From Palaemon carinicauda (taxonomy: Eukaryota; Arthropoda; Malacostraca; Decapoda; Palaemonidae), in the NCBI RefSeq assembly GCF_036898095.1, contig NC_090766.1, positions 42,656,165 to 42,720,164 on the forward strand: DNA of 64,000 nt, given 5' to 3'. Shown piece by piece: positions 1 to 11,268 of this stretch. Numbering within the stretch: the first letter of the stretch is position 1; every line of letters begins with the position of its first letter. The notes under the pieces were generated by a model, which made no database searches, had not been told where the DNA came from, and saw nothing but the letters and a program-made list of their open reading frames with translations. The translations under genes were made by a program, and so were the position numbers.

Positions 1-1981
1 ACGGGGGAAAGGCATAAACGTCGATGTTGTCCCACTGTTCTTGGAAGGCATCTTGCCAGCGAGCCTTGGGGTCCGGGACTGGGGAACAGTACAGCGGGAG
101 CTTGAAGTTCAGCGCTGTAGCGAACAGATCCACAGTCGGGGAACCCCACAAAGTCAGGACTTTGTTGGCTACTTGACGATCCAGACCATTCGGTACTCAC
201 TATCTGCGTCGCTCTGCTCAGACTGTCGGCGAGCACATTCCTCTTGCCTGGAATGAAGCGAGCCAATAGTGTAACCGAGTGGACTTCGGACCATCTCAGT
301 ATCTCTACTGCAAGATGGGATAGCTGTTGTGAAAAGGTACCTCCCTGCTTGTTGATATAAGCCACCACTGTGGTGTTGTCGCTCATCAACACCACAGAGT
401 GGCCCGCCAGGACTTCGTCGACTTCTGAAGTGCCAGGAACACGGCCTTCATTTCTGGCAGGTTTATGTGAAGGTACTTTCCTGATTCTGACCACAGGCCT
501 GAGGTCCTGTGGTTCAGAACGTGGGGCCCCCACCCTTTCTTTGATGCGTCCGAAAACAACATCAAATCCGGGGGAAGGACGAGAAGATCCACTCCCTTTC
601 GTAGGATCTCGTCTGCCACCCACCACTGAAGGTCCGTCTGTTCCGTAGGACCCATAGGGATCAGAGTGTCCGGGGAATCGTGTCCTTGATTCCACCGAGA
701 CTTGAGTCGCCACTGGAGAGATCTCATTCTGAGGCAACCATTGGGAACCAGATGGGTCAGGGAAGAGAGATGGCCGAGGAGACGTAACCACGCTTGGGCT
801 GGAAGCTCTTCTCGTTTGAGGAAAGGCCTTGCGACCTTCCTCAGCCTTGCTATCCTGTCATCTGATGGGAAGACTTTGTTGAGATTGGTGTCTATGACCA
901 TGCCTAGATATACCAGTTTCTGAGAGGGCTGCAGAGAGGACTTCTCGAGATTTACCATGATCCCTAGATCCTAGCAAAGTTCGAGAAGCTTGTCTCGGTG
1001 GCAAAGAAGGGTTGCCTCCGAGTCTACTAGGATCAGCCAGTCGTCCAGGTAACGGAAGAGACGGATACCGATCCAGTGAGCCCAAGATGATATCGGGGTG
1101 AACACTTAAGGAGCTGTGGAGAGACCGAAGCACAGCACCTTGAACTGGTAGATCTTGTTGTCTAGGCAAAATCTTAAGTACTTCCTTGAAGACGGGTGGA
1201 CTGGGATCTGGAAGTACGCGTCCTTCAGGTCCAGTGTACACATGAAGTCTTGTGGTCTTACTGCAAATCTGACCGTGTCTGCCGTCTCCATGCTGAACGG
1301 TGTCTGTTTGACAAGCCCGTTCAGGGTAGAGAGGTCGATGACTGGTCTCCAGCCTCCAGACGCTTTCTTTACAAGAAAGAATCGACTGTAGAAGCCTGGG
1401 GACCCGTCTGCCACCTCTTGGAGAGCGTCCTTCTTCAACATGGTCTCGACTTCTGCCCGGAGGGCCTGCCCCCTTACCGATCCCATGGTAAGGGAGCTCA
1501 ATGACACTGGCTTCGCTGTCAGGGGAGGTAGAGATGTTGTGAACGGGACGCGATATCCCTGGCCGATCACGGAAATCGTCCAGGTATCTGCCCCGAGTTG
1601 CTGCCACCTTGTCGCGCAACTTTGTAGGCATCCCCCCACTGGTGGACATGCAGGGGGACTACCAATCCTAGCGCTTACGGCCTTGGCCGCTCCCTCTAGA
1701 ATTTTTACCTCCCCTGGAGGACTTCCTGCCCTTCCTGTCCTTGACAGGAAAGAGCTAGACACCTTTGGCTTTGCTGCTGTCGTCTTCTTCGCATTCTTAG
1801 CTGGACGGGGCTGTTGGGTTGCTGGAGGTTTGTAGGGCCTCGATGTCAGAGCCCTATGGAGGAGGGAATCCTGGTTGGACTTCCTCCACCTCTCAGCAGC
1901 AAGCTCCACGTCCTTAGGCTCAAACAAACTCTTACCGAGTACAGAAGAATGTCTGAGCCTGCTCACGTCGGAAGTATTCAC
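1..1981 (-). pseudogene. DIRS-like pol remnant, family F2 (RT, RNase H, start of methyltransferase-like region)
   Basis: This is a decayed pol gene of a YR retrotransposon, read from about 1981 down to the window edge. The upstream part is a basic, Pro/Lys-rich linker, followed by the RT entry motif GYRVPF, then GGWRPVIDLS, TLDLKDAYFQIPVHP and FGLSTAP. The YLDD active site lies at 1040-1051. The same frame continues to the RT C-terminus (KLVYLGM) and RNase H (LMLFSDASKKGWG). Two in-frame stops interrupt it, at 1106-1108 just after STAP and at 971-973 downstream of YLDD. A frameshift near 385-430 precedes the RNase H box DNTTVVAYINKQGGT. At the left edge the minus strand reads QDAFQEQWDNIDVYAFPP, the same region that follows RNase H in the intact copy at 18-25 kb. 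The element therefore continues to the left of this window. It is clearly inactive. Confidence 0.85.
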
Positions 1982-2075
1982 AGGTGTGTGTGTGTGTGGG
2001 GGGGGGGGGTAGCAAGCTACTCCTCCCTTCCCCCCGCTAACTAGCGGTGGGGTAGTAAACCCTCGTTAAAATTCT
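1982..2075. repeat. (GT)n/G-run and short GC-rich palindrome at the edge of the F2 remnant
   Basis: A (GT)n tract runs into about 12 G residues. It is followed by GCTAACTAGC, a short inverted repeat inside a C-rich/G-rich hairpin. A similar G/C-rich hairpin with a poly-C run occurs near 41335-41380, so this is probably a terminal or 5' untranslated motif of the same repeat family. Confidence 0.45.
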
Positions 2076-2189
2076 AATGGCTCGTCATTTCAGCTACGCC
2101 GAATAGCGTGGTTTGTATTTTAGTTACGGAACAAATTAAAGTTTCCCTAAAATGTAAATGTGTCCTGCCTATTAACAATATTATCAAAA

Positions 2190-2475
2190 CACAGATGGTC
2201 CTCAACTTACAAACCTTTGGATATACGAACACAAATCCAACTGAAGTCATAAATCTGAGATATTGTATAAAAAGTTCGTAATGAAATTCAGTAATAAATA
2301 TTATACAATTTGATAGAGTACGCAAAACGACACTTGCAACATGAAACGGGACTAATTGTGGAGACTTTTGCAGCTTAAAATTGTAGGCGTGTGAGTTGAG
2401 TGAAATTATAACGAAATTCGACTTATAAACAGCTACTTAGCACCTATTCAGTTTATAAGTTGAGGACTCATAAAA
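2190..2475. mobile_element. Small TIR element (Tigger/pogo-like MITE), decayed
   Basis: The left end reads GGTCCTCAACTTACAAAC and the right end contains its approximate reverse complement (TTTATAAGTTGAGGAC). About 280 bp of AT-rich sequence lies between, with no coding capacity. A second copy with the same termini lies at about 26569-26869, which supports a dispersed non-autonomous family. Exact ends and target duplication cannot be fixed here. Confidence 0.5.
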
Positions 2476-3352
2476 TAGTATAATACCGTATGAAGAACAT
2501 AATGCCAAATAATTTCTAATACAAAGAGCAAAAAATAAGGTAAATCACATTGAACTTTAGATGCTCTTTGTTAACTAAACAGTTAAACACCTAATAGTTT
2601 TTAAACTATACGACCTATTAGACTTTATGAACTAACACAATAATACTTTTTTACCACTACACTATTTTAGTTCTCTTAAGACCAATAACACAATGTTAAA
2701 TGAAAGAGGTAAGTACAGTACATAAATTTTAAAAAACACAAATTGGTCCACTGGTTCAACTGGGCCACTCAGATGTGTTGTCTGAGTAAATCTAACTTCG
2801 TTGGAGTCTTCAGCGACAAGAGGGAGACAGTCCGTACGTGGGAATCGACATCCTGAACGAAGGACTTCTGTAAAGGAAAATAAGGTTCTTTAGAAATGTT
2901 ATTAGCTGTCAGCAAGTTCAGTACAGTCAACAACACACACTCAAATAGCTAATCACTTTATCATAATAAAAACTATACTTTAATAAAATGAAGCATAATG
3001 ATTTAAAAAAAAAATTGCACTGAAGATCCTAATTAAAATGTTTCATTATAACCAGTTTCACTGTTACTTGGAGAATGCATTATTATATACTTACAGGTGA
3101 AATATATTATTTCATAATTTTATAATACTGTACATTTTTCATCAAAAACAAAATTATTCAAGTTAGCTTATTTTGAGGAGGCAAAAACCTCTAATCACTG
3201 TATCATATTCATAGTATCACAGTAGTACAAACTTGAACTACAATCTATAAACTACTGTATTCGCCTAATAGGGTATAAATCATATAAGAAATAAATTTAA
3301 CGATTTAAATAGAAGTAGTTATTAGTTAAGTATATTCCGTAAAACACACACA
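2476..3352. other. AT-rich intergenic DNA, no gene seen
   Basis: This is AT-rich sequence with short ORFs only. I see no conserved protein motif, splice-flanked exon or structured repeat. Confidence 0.5.
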
Positions 3353-3904
<552 letters not shown>

Positions 3905-4230
3905 CTACAAATCTCAAAAATATAATTTGTATTTTTCCTAGCTATACAAACATGAGTCATTTTAAAAGGGAGTCTTCCTTAGGTGGGAGGAAGTCCCAAT
4001 GGCAGGAAAAGACTGTCTGTTTGACCCTCGGCCCAGAGCCTGGCCCTGATACGAGGTAGGGGCATACCTAAATACTCAAGTTACGTTATCCCTGCTCAGC
4101 AAAGAAAGTAATATGCTTTGAAACAGACAATCACATGTATTATAAAATCGTAGCTATATTCTATAAGGTTCGATTCAAAGAAATGTCCTCACCTGCTTGA
4201 GTGTCTACCAGTGCTAATACTCCCAAGCCC
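3905..4230 (-). mobile_element. Terminal region of a family F2 DIRS-like element
   Basis: It begins with the F2 terminal motif AATTTGTATTTTTCCTAGC followed by ATACAAAC. The same motif opens the F2 ends at about 27690 and 61405. A G+C-richer stretch follows, as it does at the other copies. The YR remnant of this copy follows to the right, so the element reads on the minus strand. Confidence 0.6.
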
Positions 4231-4269
4231 ACAAGAGTTAGGATGGGGCAAAAGGTTACTTACATTTGG

Positions 4270-4920
4270 CATTAAGTACTAATAAGTAACAGATGAGTTC
4301 ACACAAGGATAATTGTGCTGCAGAAGCATAGTTTCTACATTGACTACTGGACAGCCACTACAGGGCCTATAGTAGAGGTGTCCTGGGTCTTGTAGGTGCC
4401 TGGTGGTTCTTGTGGAAAGCAATGTTTGTGACATGACCACGGATGTCATGAGCCCTGGAAGACGCTTCTCCCAAAGGGGTTTATAAACCTCACAATAGTC
4501 TCTAGCAGTCAAAGAGAAATGGTACTTTCTGTTACTCTTTTCTCCTTTCATCAAATCTTGACAAATAGATTAGAGACACCGGAAACACAAAGTATAGATT
4601 TTATCAAACAGAGAATCACTGCCCCCACAGGGCATAGTAGTTAATCCACTACATCATCAGTTTCCTCCTCGAGCGATGAAAGATAGAGTCAAATCACTTG
4701 TCACAAAAACGTGGATTTTAGGTTTTACAGGAAGCTATGGTTGTGGCTAGCCCATGAATATTGTGAGCCGTTGGAGTTGCCACAGTAATCATGTCTCCAA
4801 AGGATTTGAAAGCTCTATTAATAGCCTCTCTATCAGTGTCTACCGAGTGGTTATTGCAAAATGCTAAGGTTGTGGCAACAACACGAAAGTTATGGGCTTT
4901 GGTAGGGGCCCCATACGATG
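4270..4920 (-). pseudogene. Decayed tyrosine recombinase fragments (F2-like)
   Basis: Three short stretches on the minus strand look like the YR catalytic box. The first is AHDIRGHVTNIAF (HDIR codons at 4439-4450), followed out of frame by TSTIGPVVAVQ and a stop, which match the C-terminus of the F2 YR at 35.2 kb. The second is AHNIHGLATTIAS at about 4754-4765, with the arginine lost. The third is AHNFRVVATTLAF at 4883-4894. The catalytic tyrosine segment of the first box appears deleted. Frameshifts separate everything and no working enzyme is possible. The first box is the firmest call; the other two may come from another copy or be partly fortuitous. Confidence 0.5.
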
Positions 4921-5133
4921 CTTCTTAAGATATAAGCCCTCGTAACCACTTCTCAAAACCAGAAAGGGATTGTGATCTCAGACCCTCCCTTCTTGTTTGA
5001 CTTGTGCTAACAAACATGATATGGAAGGTCAGGCAGTAAAAAAAAACAGTCCTCTTAAGGTATAAGCAAACTACCCTAACGGGACAAAGTAGTGAACATG
5101 ATATTTTGATTATAAAATAAATTTTTGAATATA

Positions 5134-5303
5134 CTTACCCGGTGAATATATAATAGCTGACGTCTCCGGCGGCTCGACAGAAAAACACAAAAACTCGCGA
5201 GCGATCGCTATGAAGGTTGCGGGTGTGCCCACCAGCGCCAACTATCGGCCAGATACCGCATATACATGTAAACAGCTCCAGTTCTTCTCATCCCGCTGGG
5301 TCT
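5134..5303 (+). repeat. Left ITR of F1 copy 1
   Basis: It starts at CTTACCCGGTGAATATATAA and is complementary, with more divergence than in the other copies, to the right ITR ending at 8407 (shared GCGATCGCT and GGGTGTGCCCA-type blocks). Confidence 0.75.
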
Positions 5304-5334
5304 CTATCGGGGAGGAAGGGGGGGCCTTTAATTT

Positions 5335-5435
5335 ATATATTCACCGGGTAAGTATATTCAAAAATTTATTTTATAATCAAAATATCATTTTTAAATATCT
5401 AACTTAGCCGGTGAATATATAATAGCTGATTCACA
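5335..5435. repeat. ICR of F1 copy 1
   Basis: The sequence TTATTTTATAATCAAAATAT followed by CATTTTTAAATATCTAACTT is the reverse complement of the right end joined to the left end of this element. It therefore forms a snap-back with 5100-5150. Confidence 0.8.
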
Positions 5436-5825
5436 CCCATGGTGGTGGGTAGAGACCAGTATTAATACAGTTTACAGCATATATGCTTAGAGTTTTTGAC
5501 AGTTATATCATAACAAAACCCAAATATATATAGGTACCTGGTAAGGAAGTTGACTTAGACGATTACTCTGCCTTGTTAGTCTGTCTTCCTCACGAAGCCC
5601 AGCCATCCTCTTAGGATGCTGAAAGACTCCCAGGAGCTGAAGTATCAAGGGCGGCAACCCATACAACAGGACCTCATCAAACCCCTAATCTGGGCGCTCT
5701 CAAGAAATGACATTTGACCACCCGCCAAATCAACCAGGATGCGAAAGGCTTCTTAGCCTTCCGTACAACCCAAAAACAAGATTAAAAACATTTCAAGAGA
5801 CAGATTAAAAGGATATTGGAATTAA

Positions 5826-6640
5826 GGGAATGTAGTGGTAGAACCCTCACCCACTACTGCACTCGCTGCAACGAATGGACCCAGTGTGTAGCAGTCCTCA
5901 ATAAAGAGTCTGGACATCTTTTAAGTAAAATGACGCGAATACCGACTTGCTTCTCCAAAAGGTCGCGTCCATAATACTTCGCAGAGATCTATTTTGCTTA
6001 AAGGCCACGGAATTTGCTATAGCTCTTACTTCGTGCGTCTTAACTTTAAGCAAGCATCGGTCTTTTTCATTCAAGTGAGAATGAGCCTCTCAGATTAAAA
6101 ATCTGATAAAATATGACAAAGCATTCTTTGACATAGGTAATGATGGTTTCTTAACTGAGCACCATAAGGCCTCAGATCCACCTCGTAAGGACTTAGTACG
6201 AGCTAAGTAGAACTTAAGAGCTCTAACTGGACACAGTACTCTTTCAAGTTCGTTGCCTACTATCTCTGACAGGCAAGGTATATCAAAAGACTTAGGCCAA
6301 GGACGAGAAGGCAGTTCATTTTTGGCTAGGAAACCAAGTTGAAGTGAACATGTGGCTTTCTCTGTGGAAAAGCCGATGTTCTTACTGAAGGCATGAATTT
6401 CACTGACCCTTTTAGCCGAAGCCAAGCACACTAGGAAAAGCGTCTTGAGGGTGAGATCCTTCAGGGAGGCTGAATGTAATGGCTCAAACCTGTCTGACAT
6501 CAGGAACCTTAGGACCACGTCTAAGTTCCATCCAGGAGTTGCCATACGACGTTCCTTAGAGGTCTCGAAAGACTTAAGGAGATCTTGGAGATCTTTATTG
6601 TTGGAAAGACTCTCGGAGTCTGTGTTACGCTTTTGTTAGG
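5826..6640 (-). pseudogene. YR gene fragment, F1 copy 1
   Basis: This is the C-terminal two thirds of the F1 tyrosine recombinase. It reads from TPGWNLDVVLRFL through AKRVSEIHAFSK (first catalytic Arg) and GFLAKNELPSRPW to ALSYFIRFLI, where in-frame stops near 6085-6095 end the open part. Beyond the stops a THEVRA-like catalytic box and the FYLKDV tyrosine segment are still partly legible toward 5940. The N-terminal SAM-like part is deleted at the join with gag near 6640. Confidence 0.8.
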
Positions 6641-7003
6641 CGGCGAGCAGTTATCCGATGACTGCATAGGGTCAGAGCTGTCCTAATGGCTGTAACCAGG
6701 ACGCTGGACCTGTCCTGAAAGGACTGACTTTCGCTTAAGGGCTTCGAAACCTTGTGACAGGTTTCTTATGCGAAAAGCCTTCGGATGACGAGGAGAAACA
6801 ACGTCTCTCTCGTCTTATGGTAGGGGAGATCTTGGTAAGATACACCCGATACCATAGAGGGATAAATGTCTGTTCGTTGATCAAGGCCTCTCGAACCCAT
6901 AAGTCGTTTGACATTACTTCTCCCCTGGGCTTGGGAGCATGCAAGAGGTCCCGGACTAGGTGAACGACAGGCACGAACAGACGAACCCTCGGACGCAACA
7001 CTG
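6640..7003 (-). pseudogene. gag fragment, F1 copy 1
   Basis: The minus strand encodes a piece homologous to residues of the intact gag just downstream of its coiled region (PGPLACSQAQGRSNV). It is fused by deletion to YR. The upstream boundary coincides with loss of homology to the intact gag, directly after a TTACAG|TGTTGCG sequence that resembles a splice acceptor. Confidence 0.7.
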
Positions 7004-8245
7004 TAACACTTTGCGCATATCACTTTATCACTTCGATTTTCTGTTTTGCACTTATTTCACTGAAATCGAAACTTTTACTGATTTCTACCTGAAACACGCA
7101 ATTCTACCCTTCATTAAAAGGTAGTAATTGCGAAATCAGTCGTATAATGCAAGCTCATTAATACCAGCAAAAAACAGAAAACATATTTTAAGATAAAAAA
7201 AATCAGTGGCTGGGAAAGAGACTAAACACTAGTTCATATAAACTACGTTTTCAATCTCTCACCGCACATAGCCTGGGGACGAGAATAAAAAAACTAAAAA
7301 CGTTTTATCGTTCCTCCCCGTACAGAGACTAGGGACGAGAGTAACTCGAGAACAACGTTACCCGCTTGAACGGAACGTTTTCTCTCCTCTCTCTCCCTCC
7401 GTCTCTATCTCTCTCTCTCTTTCTCTCTTGATTTCGCACCTAAGAGAAGAGCCCAATTATATTTCGTCAAAAAAACATGTTATTTGACTAAAGGAAACAA
7501 CTGAAAGGTTTTTCAAATAAAAAGTTCCTTTAAAATAGAATTTAAAACATTTAAGCTAAGAAAGAATGAACAAAACGTCAGAATCGATTTACTCTTACTG
7601 CAAAGTGAAACCGTGATACACTCTCTCTCTATCGTAACGATAGAGCGCATGTTGAACGTCCTGAACGTCAACAACTGCGTAGCATAAATAAACTAAACGT
7701 TAGTTCATCTTTGAAAACAGTACGAAGACTATCAAAGAAATTCTTTCATAAAATATTACATTTAAAAAGTTTTAAATCCTTAGCTCTTTAAAAGCTAATT
7801 ACGATATAAAGGGCTCAACGTTGATTAACTTCGGTTTCCAAGTTAGGACCGCCTACTCTCAGGAAAGGTCGCATATAAACAAAACATTAAAATTTATTTT
7901 TATATGTTTATAATAAATGGAAAGTTAATCGAAGAGGCCTAATAAAGGCGGAGAGATATAAAATATATAGAGGAAAATCTATAAATAATTTATAACGTGA
8001 TAAGATAATTACTAAAAGCCTAAACACACTTCCGTCTAAGGGAAGGGTCGGCCATTTAAAAGTGAAAGAGAGTCCATACTCTCTTTGTCACCATAATTAA
8101 ATCTATCCAAAATGAGTTCAAGATTTAAGATGAAGATAAAACACCTGCATTGCGAAAGCTCAAAACTAGAATATAGTACTTCACCAAATAGATGTGAAGA
8201 ACTCCAGTTTAGCAACAGCGAGTAAAGTACGTCTTGTCGACACGT
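7004..8245 (-). other. Conserved non-coding 5' block of F1 copy 1
   Basis: About 1.2 kb shared with copies 2 (13416-14620) and 4 (33331-34325) but absent from copy 3. It contains a pyrimidine-rich (CT) stretch near 7380-7430, a small hairpin TCGTAACGA inside CTCTATCGTAACGATAGAG and repeated AACGTTC/GAACGT motifs. No ORF is conserved among the three copies. It may be a leader, an intron-like segment or a different 5' module. Confidence 0.6.
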
Positions 8246-8407
8246 CGACAGAGAGAAAATTGAGTCTTTGTTTACATGAGAGCTGGGTATCTGGTCGACA
8301 GATGGCGCTGTTGGGCACACCCGCAACCTGTGTAGCGATCGCTGGCGAGTTTTTCCGTAGAGTTGTCTGTCGAGCAACAGAGTTGCAGCTATATAATCAC
8401 CGGCTAA
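8246..8407 (-). repeat. Right ITR of F1 copy 1
   Basis: Inverted counterpart of 5134-5303, ending in AATCACCGGCTAAG immediately before the terminal TAAATATTGAAAA. Confidence 0.75.
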
Positions 8408-8458
8408 GTTAAATATTGAAAAATGTTATTTTCCTTAGTAAAATAAATTTTTGAATAT

Positions 8459-8618
8459 ACTTACCCGATGATCATATAGCTGCAACTCTGTTGCCCGACA
8501 GAAAATCCTACGGTCGGGATACGCCAGCGATCGCTATACAGGTGGGGGTGTACATCAACAGCGCCATCTGTCAAGTAGGTACTCAAGTACTCGATGTCAA
8601 CAAAGAACCAATTTTCTC
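8459..8618 (+). repeat. Left ITR of F1 copy 2
   Basis: Inverted and near-identical to 14623-14782. It carries GCGATCGCT and the block GGGGGTGTACATC. Confidence 0.85.
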
Positions 8619-8664
8619 CTCTGTCCACTGGGTCCCTATTGGGGAGGAAGGGTGGGTCCTTTAA

Positions 8665-8755
8665 TTTATGATCATCGGGTAAGTATATTCAAAAATTTAT
8701 TTTACTAAGGAAAATAACATTTTTCAATATTAAACTTACCCGATGATCATATAGC
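8665..8755. repeat. ICR of F1 copy 2
   Basis: Its reverse complement equals the right end joined to the left end, including the junction TTGAAAAATGTTATTTTCC. The same junction is found physically at the boundary of copies 1 and 2. Confidence 0.9.
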
Positions 8756-9149
8756 TGATTCACACCCAGGGGGGTGGGTAGAGACCAGCATTACATGTTG
8801 ACATTATTATGAGCTAAGTATTCCGTATTTCATTTTAGCAGTTATTCAAAATAACAAGCATAAAATAAATAAGTACCTGGTAAGGAAGACGACTTGAACA
8901 ATTACTCTGCCTTTTTAAGTACGTCTTCCTTACTGAGCCTCGTGATCCTCATAGGATGCTGAGCGACTCCTAGGAGCTGAAGTATGAAGGGTTGCAACCC
9001 ATACTAAAGGTCCTCATCAAAACCTCTAATCTAGGCGCTTCTCAAGAAATGATTTTGACCACCCGCCAAATCAAGTAGGATGCGAAAGGCTTCTTAGCCT
9101 TCCGGACAACCCAAAAATATTTCAAGAGAAAGATTAAAAAGGTTCTGGA

Positions 9150-10320
9150 ATTAGGGAATTGTAGTGGTGGAGCCCCCACCACTACTGCACTCGTTGCTAC
9201 GAATGGTCCCAGAGTGTAGCAGTTCTCGTAAAGAGACTGGACATTCTTAAGATAAAAGACGCGAACACTGATTTGCTTTTCCAATAGGTTGCGTCGAATA
9301 TACTTTGCAGAGATCTATTTTGTTTAAAGGCCACGGAAGTTGTGACAGCTCTAACTTCGTGTGTCCTTACCTTCAGCCAAGCTTGGTCTTCCTCATTCAG
9401 AAGGGAATGAGCTTCTCGTATTAACAGTCTGATAAAATAGGATAAAGAATTCTCTGACATAGGCAAAGATGGATTCTTAACTGAACACCATAAAGCTTCA
9501 GACGGGCCTCGTAAAGGTTTTTAAAATAGAACTTAAGAGCTCTTACAGGACATAATACTCTTTCTAGTTCATTTCCAACCATACGATAAGTTTGGAATAT
9601 CGAACGATATTGGTCAAGGCCGAGAAGGCAGCTCGTGTCTGGCTAGAAAACCAAGTTGTAGAACATGTAGCCGTTTCGGATGAGAATCCGATGTTCTTGC
9701 TGAAGGCATGAATCTCACTGACTCTTTTAGCTGTGGTTAAGCATATCAGGAAAAGAGTCTTAAAGGTGAGATCTTTCAGGGAGGCTGATTGAAGTGGTTC
9801 GAACCTGTCTGACATAAGGAATCTTAGAACCACGTCTAAATTCCAACCAGGTGTAACCAAACGACGCTCCTTCGTGGTCTCAAAAGACTTAAGGAGGTCC
9901 TGTAGATCTTTATTGTTGGAAAGATCTAAGCCTCTGTGACGGAGGACTGATGCCAACATGCTTCTGTAACCCTTGATAGTGGGAGCTGAAAGAGATCGTT
10001 CTTTCCTCAGATATAAGAGGAAGTCAGCTATTTGAGTTACAGAGGTACTGGTCGAGGATACGGATACTGACTTGCACCAGTTTCGGAAGATTTCCCACTT
10101 CGATTGGTAGACTCTAAGGGTGGATGTTCTCCTTGCTCTAGCAATCGCTCTGGTTGCCTCCTTCGAAAAACCTCTAGTTCTCGAGAGTCTTTCGATATTC
10201 TGAAGGCAGTCAGACGAAGAGCGTGGAGGCCTTGGAGTACCTTCTTTACGCGTGGCAGACGTAGCAGGTCCACCCTTAGGGGAAGTGTTCTGGGAACGTC
10301 TACTAGCCATCGAAGTACCT
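9150..10320 (-). pseudogene. YR gene of F1 copy 2, frameshifted
   Basis: A long readable YR: N-terminal core-binding part with RARRTSTLRVYQSKWEIF and VTQIADFLLYLRKERSLS, then TPGWNLDVVLRFL, AKRVSEIHAFSK and, after frameshifts near 9600-9680, LKVRTHEVRAVTTSVAF. Another frameshift falls between FASF and the catalytic tyrosine (FYLKNVQSLYENCYTLGPF is in a different frame). The enzyme is therefore split into at least three frames and inactive. All catalytic residues can still be located at DNA level. Confidence 0.85.
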
Positions 10321-11268
10321 CGGTTAGTTATTCTCTCGCGGGCCAGAGGGAAGCAACTAGCGTCAACTTTGTCCCTTCGTGAGAGGCGAACTTCTGCAGT
10401 ACCTTGTTGACAATCTAGAACGGAGGGAATGCATATAGATCTAGATGTGACCAATCTAGTAGAAAGGCATCTATATGAACTACTGCTGGGTCCGGGATAG
10501 GTGAGCAAAGTATTGGGAGCCTCTTGGTCATCGAGGTTGCGAAGAGATCTATGGTTGGCTGGCCCCAGGTGGCCCAAAGTCTCTTGCATACATCCTTGTG
10601 GAGGGTCCAAGATGTTGGAATTATTTGTCCCTTCCTACTGAGACAATCTGCTATGACATTCAAGTTGCCTTGGATGAACCTCGTTACTAGTGAAAAGTCA
10701 AGACCTGTTGAAAAGGAGAGGAGGTCTCTTGCGAACTCGTACCATGTCAGAGAGTAGGTCCCTCCTTGCTTGGAGATGTACGTCAAAGCAGGGTGTTGAC
10801 CGTGTTCACCTCCACCACTTTGCCTTGAAGGAGAGACCTGAAGCTTTTCCAGGTCAGACGTACTGCCAGAAGCTTCTTGCAGTTGAAATGCATTGTCCTT
10901 TGACTCGAGTTCCATAATCCCGAGCATTCCCTACCGCCTAATGTCGCACCCCAGCCTACGTCCGATGCGTCCGAGAAGAGAACGTGGTTGGGAGTCTGAA
11001 CAGTCAGGGGAAGACCCTTTCAAAGGTTGATAAAGTCCTTTCACCAAGTCAGACCAGACTTTATCTTTCCGGAAACCGGGATCGAGACCGCTTCTAGCGT
11101 CTTGTCCTTTTCCTGTGAAAAGCTAGATGATATAGAAGAGGACGGAGGTGTAGTCTTCCAAGTGACACAAATTGAACCACGGATGACAGTGTCCTAACCA
11201 GACTCATCCACAGCCTGACAGGGCAGTGTTCCTTCTTCAGCATCTCCTGGATGGATAGCAGGGCTGGG
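10240..11268 (-). pseudogene. RNase H and methyltransferase-like fragment, F1 copy 2
   Basis: Legible parts are ALTYISKQGGT and VTRFIQGNLNVIADCLSRK (end of RNase H), then QPTIDLFATSMTKRLP and DAFLLDWSHLDLYAFPPF, the conserved segment that follows RNase H in DIRS-like pol. Homology to the intact copy stops at about 11268, inside the RT connection region, where gag-like sequence begins. The whole RT palm is therefore missing. Confidence 0.8.

Larger units (their letters stand above)
5098..8422 (-). mobile_element. F1 DIRS-like element copy 1, internally deleted (about 3.3 kb)
   Basis: The left terminus is ATGATATTTTGATTATAAAA and the right terminus is the TAAATATTGAAAA stretch at 8410-8422. 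ITRs lie at about 5134-5303 and 8246-8407. An ICR at about 5340-5430 is the reverse complement of the two ends joined. Inside are the C-terminal part of YR (5826-6640), a direct join to a middle piece of gag (6640-7003) and a 5' block of about 1.2 kb. RT, RNase H and most of gag are missing. The right end abuts copy 2 with no intervening base. This is a non-autonomous deletion derivative. Confidence 0.85.
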
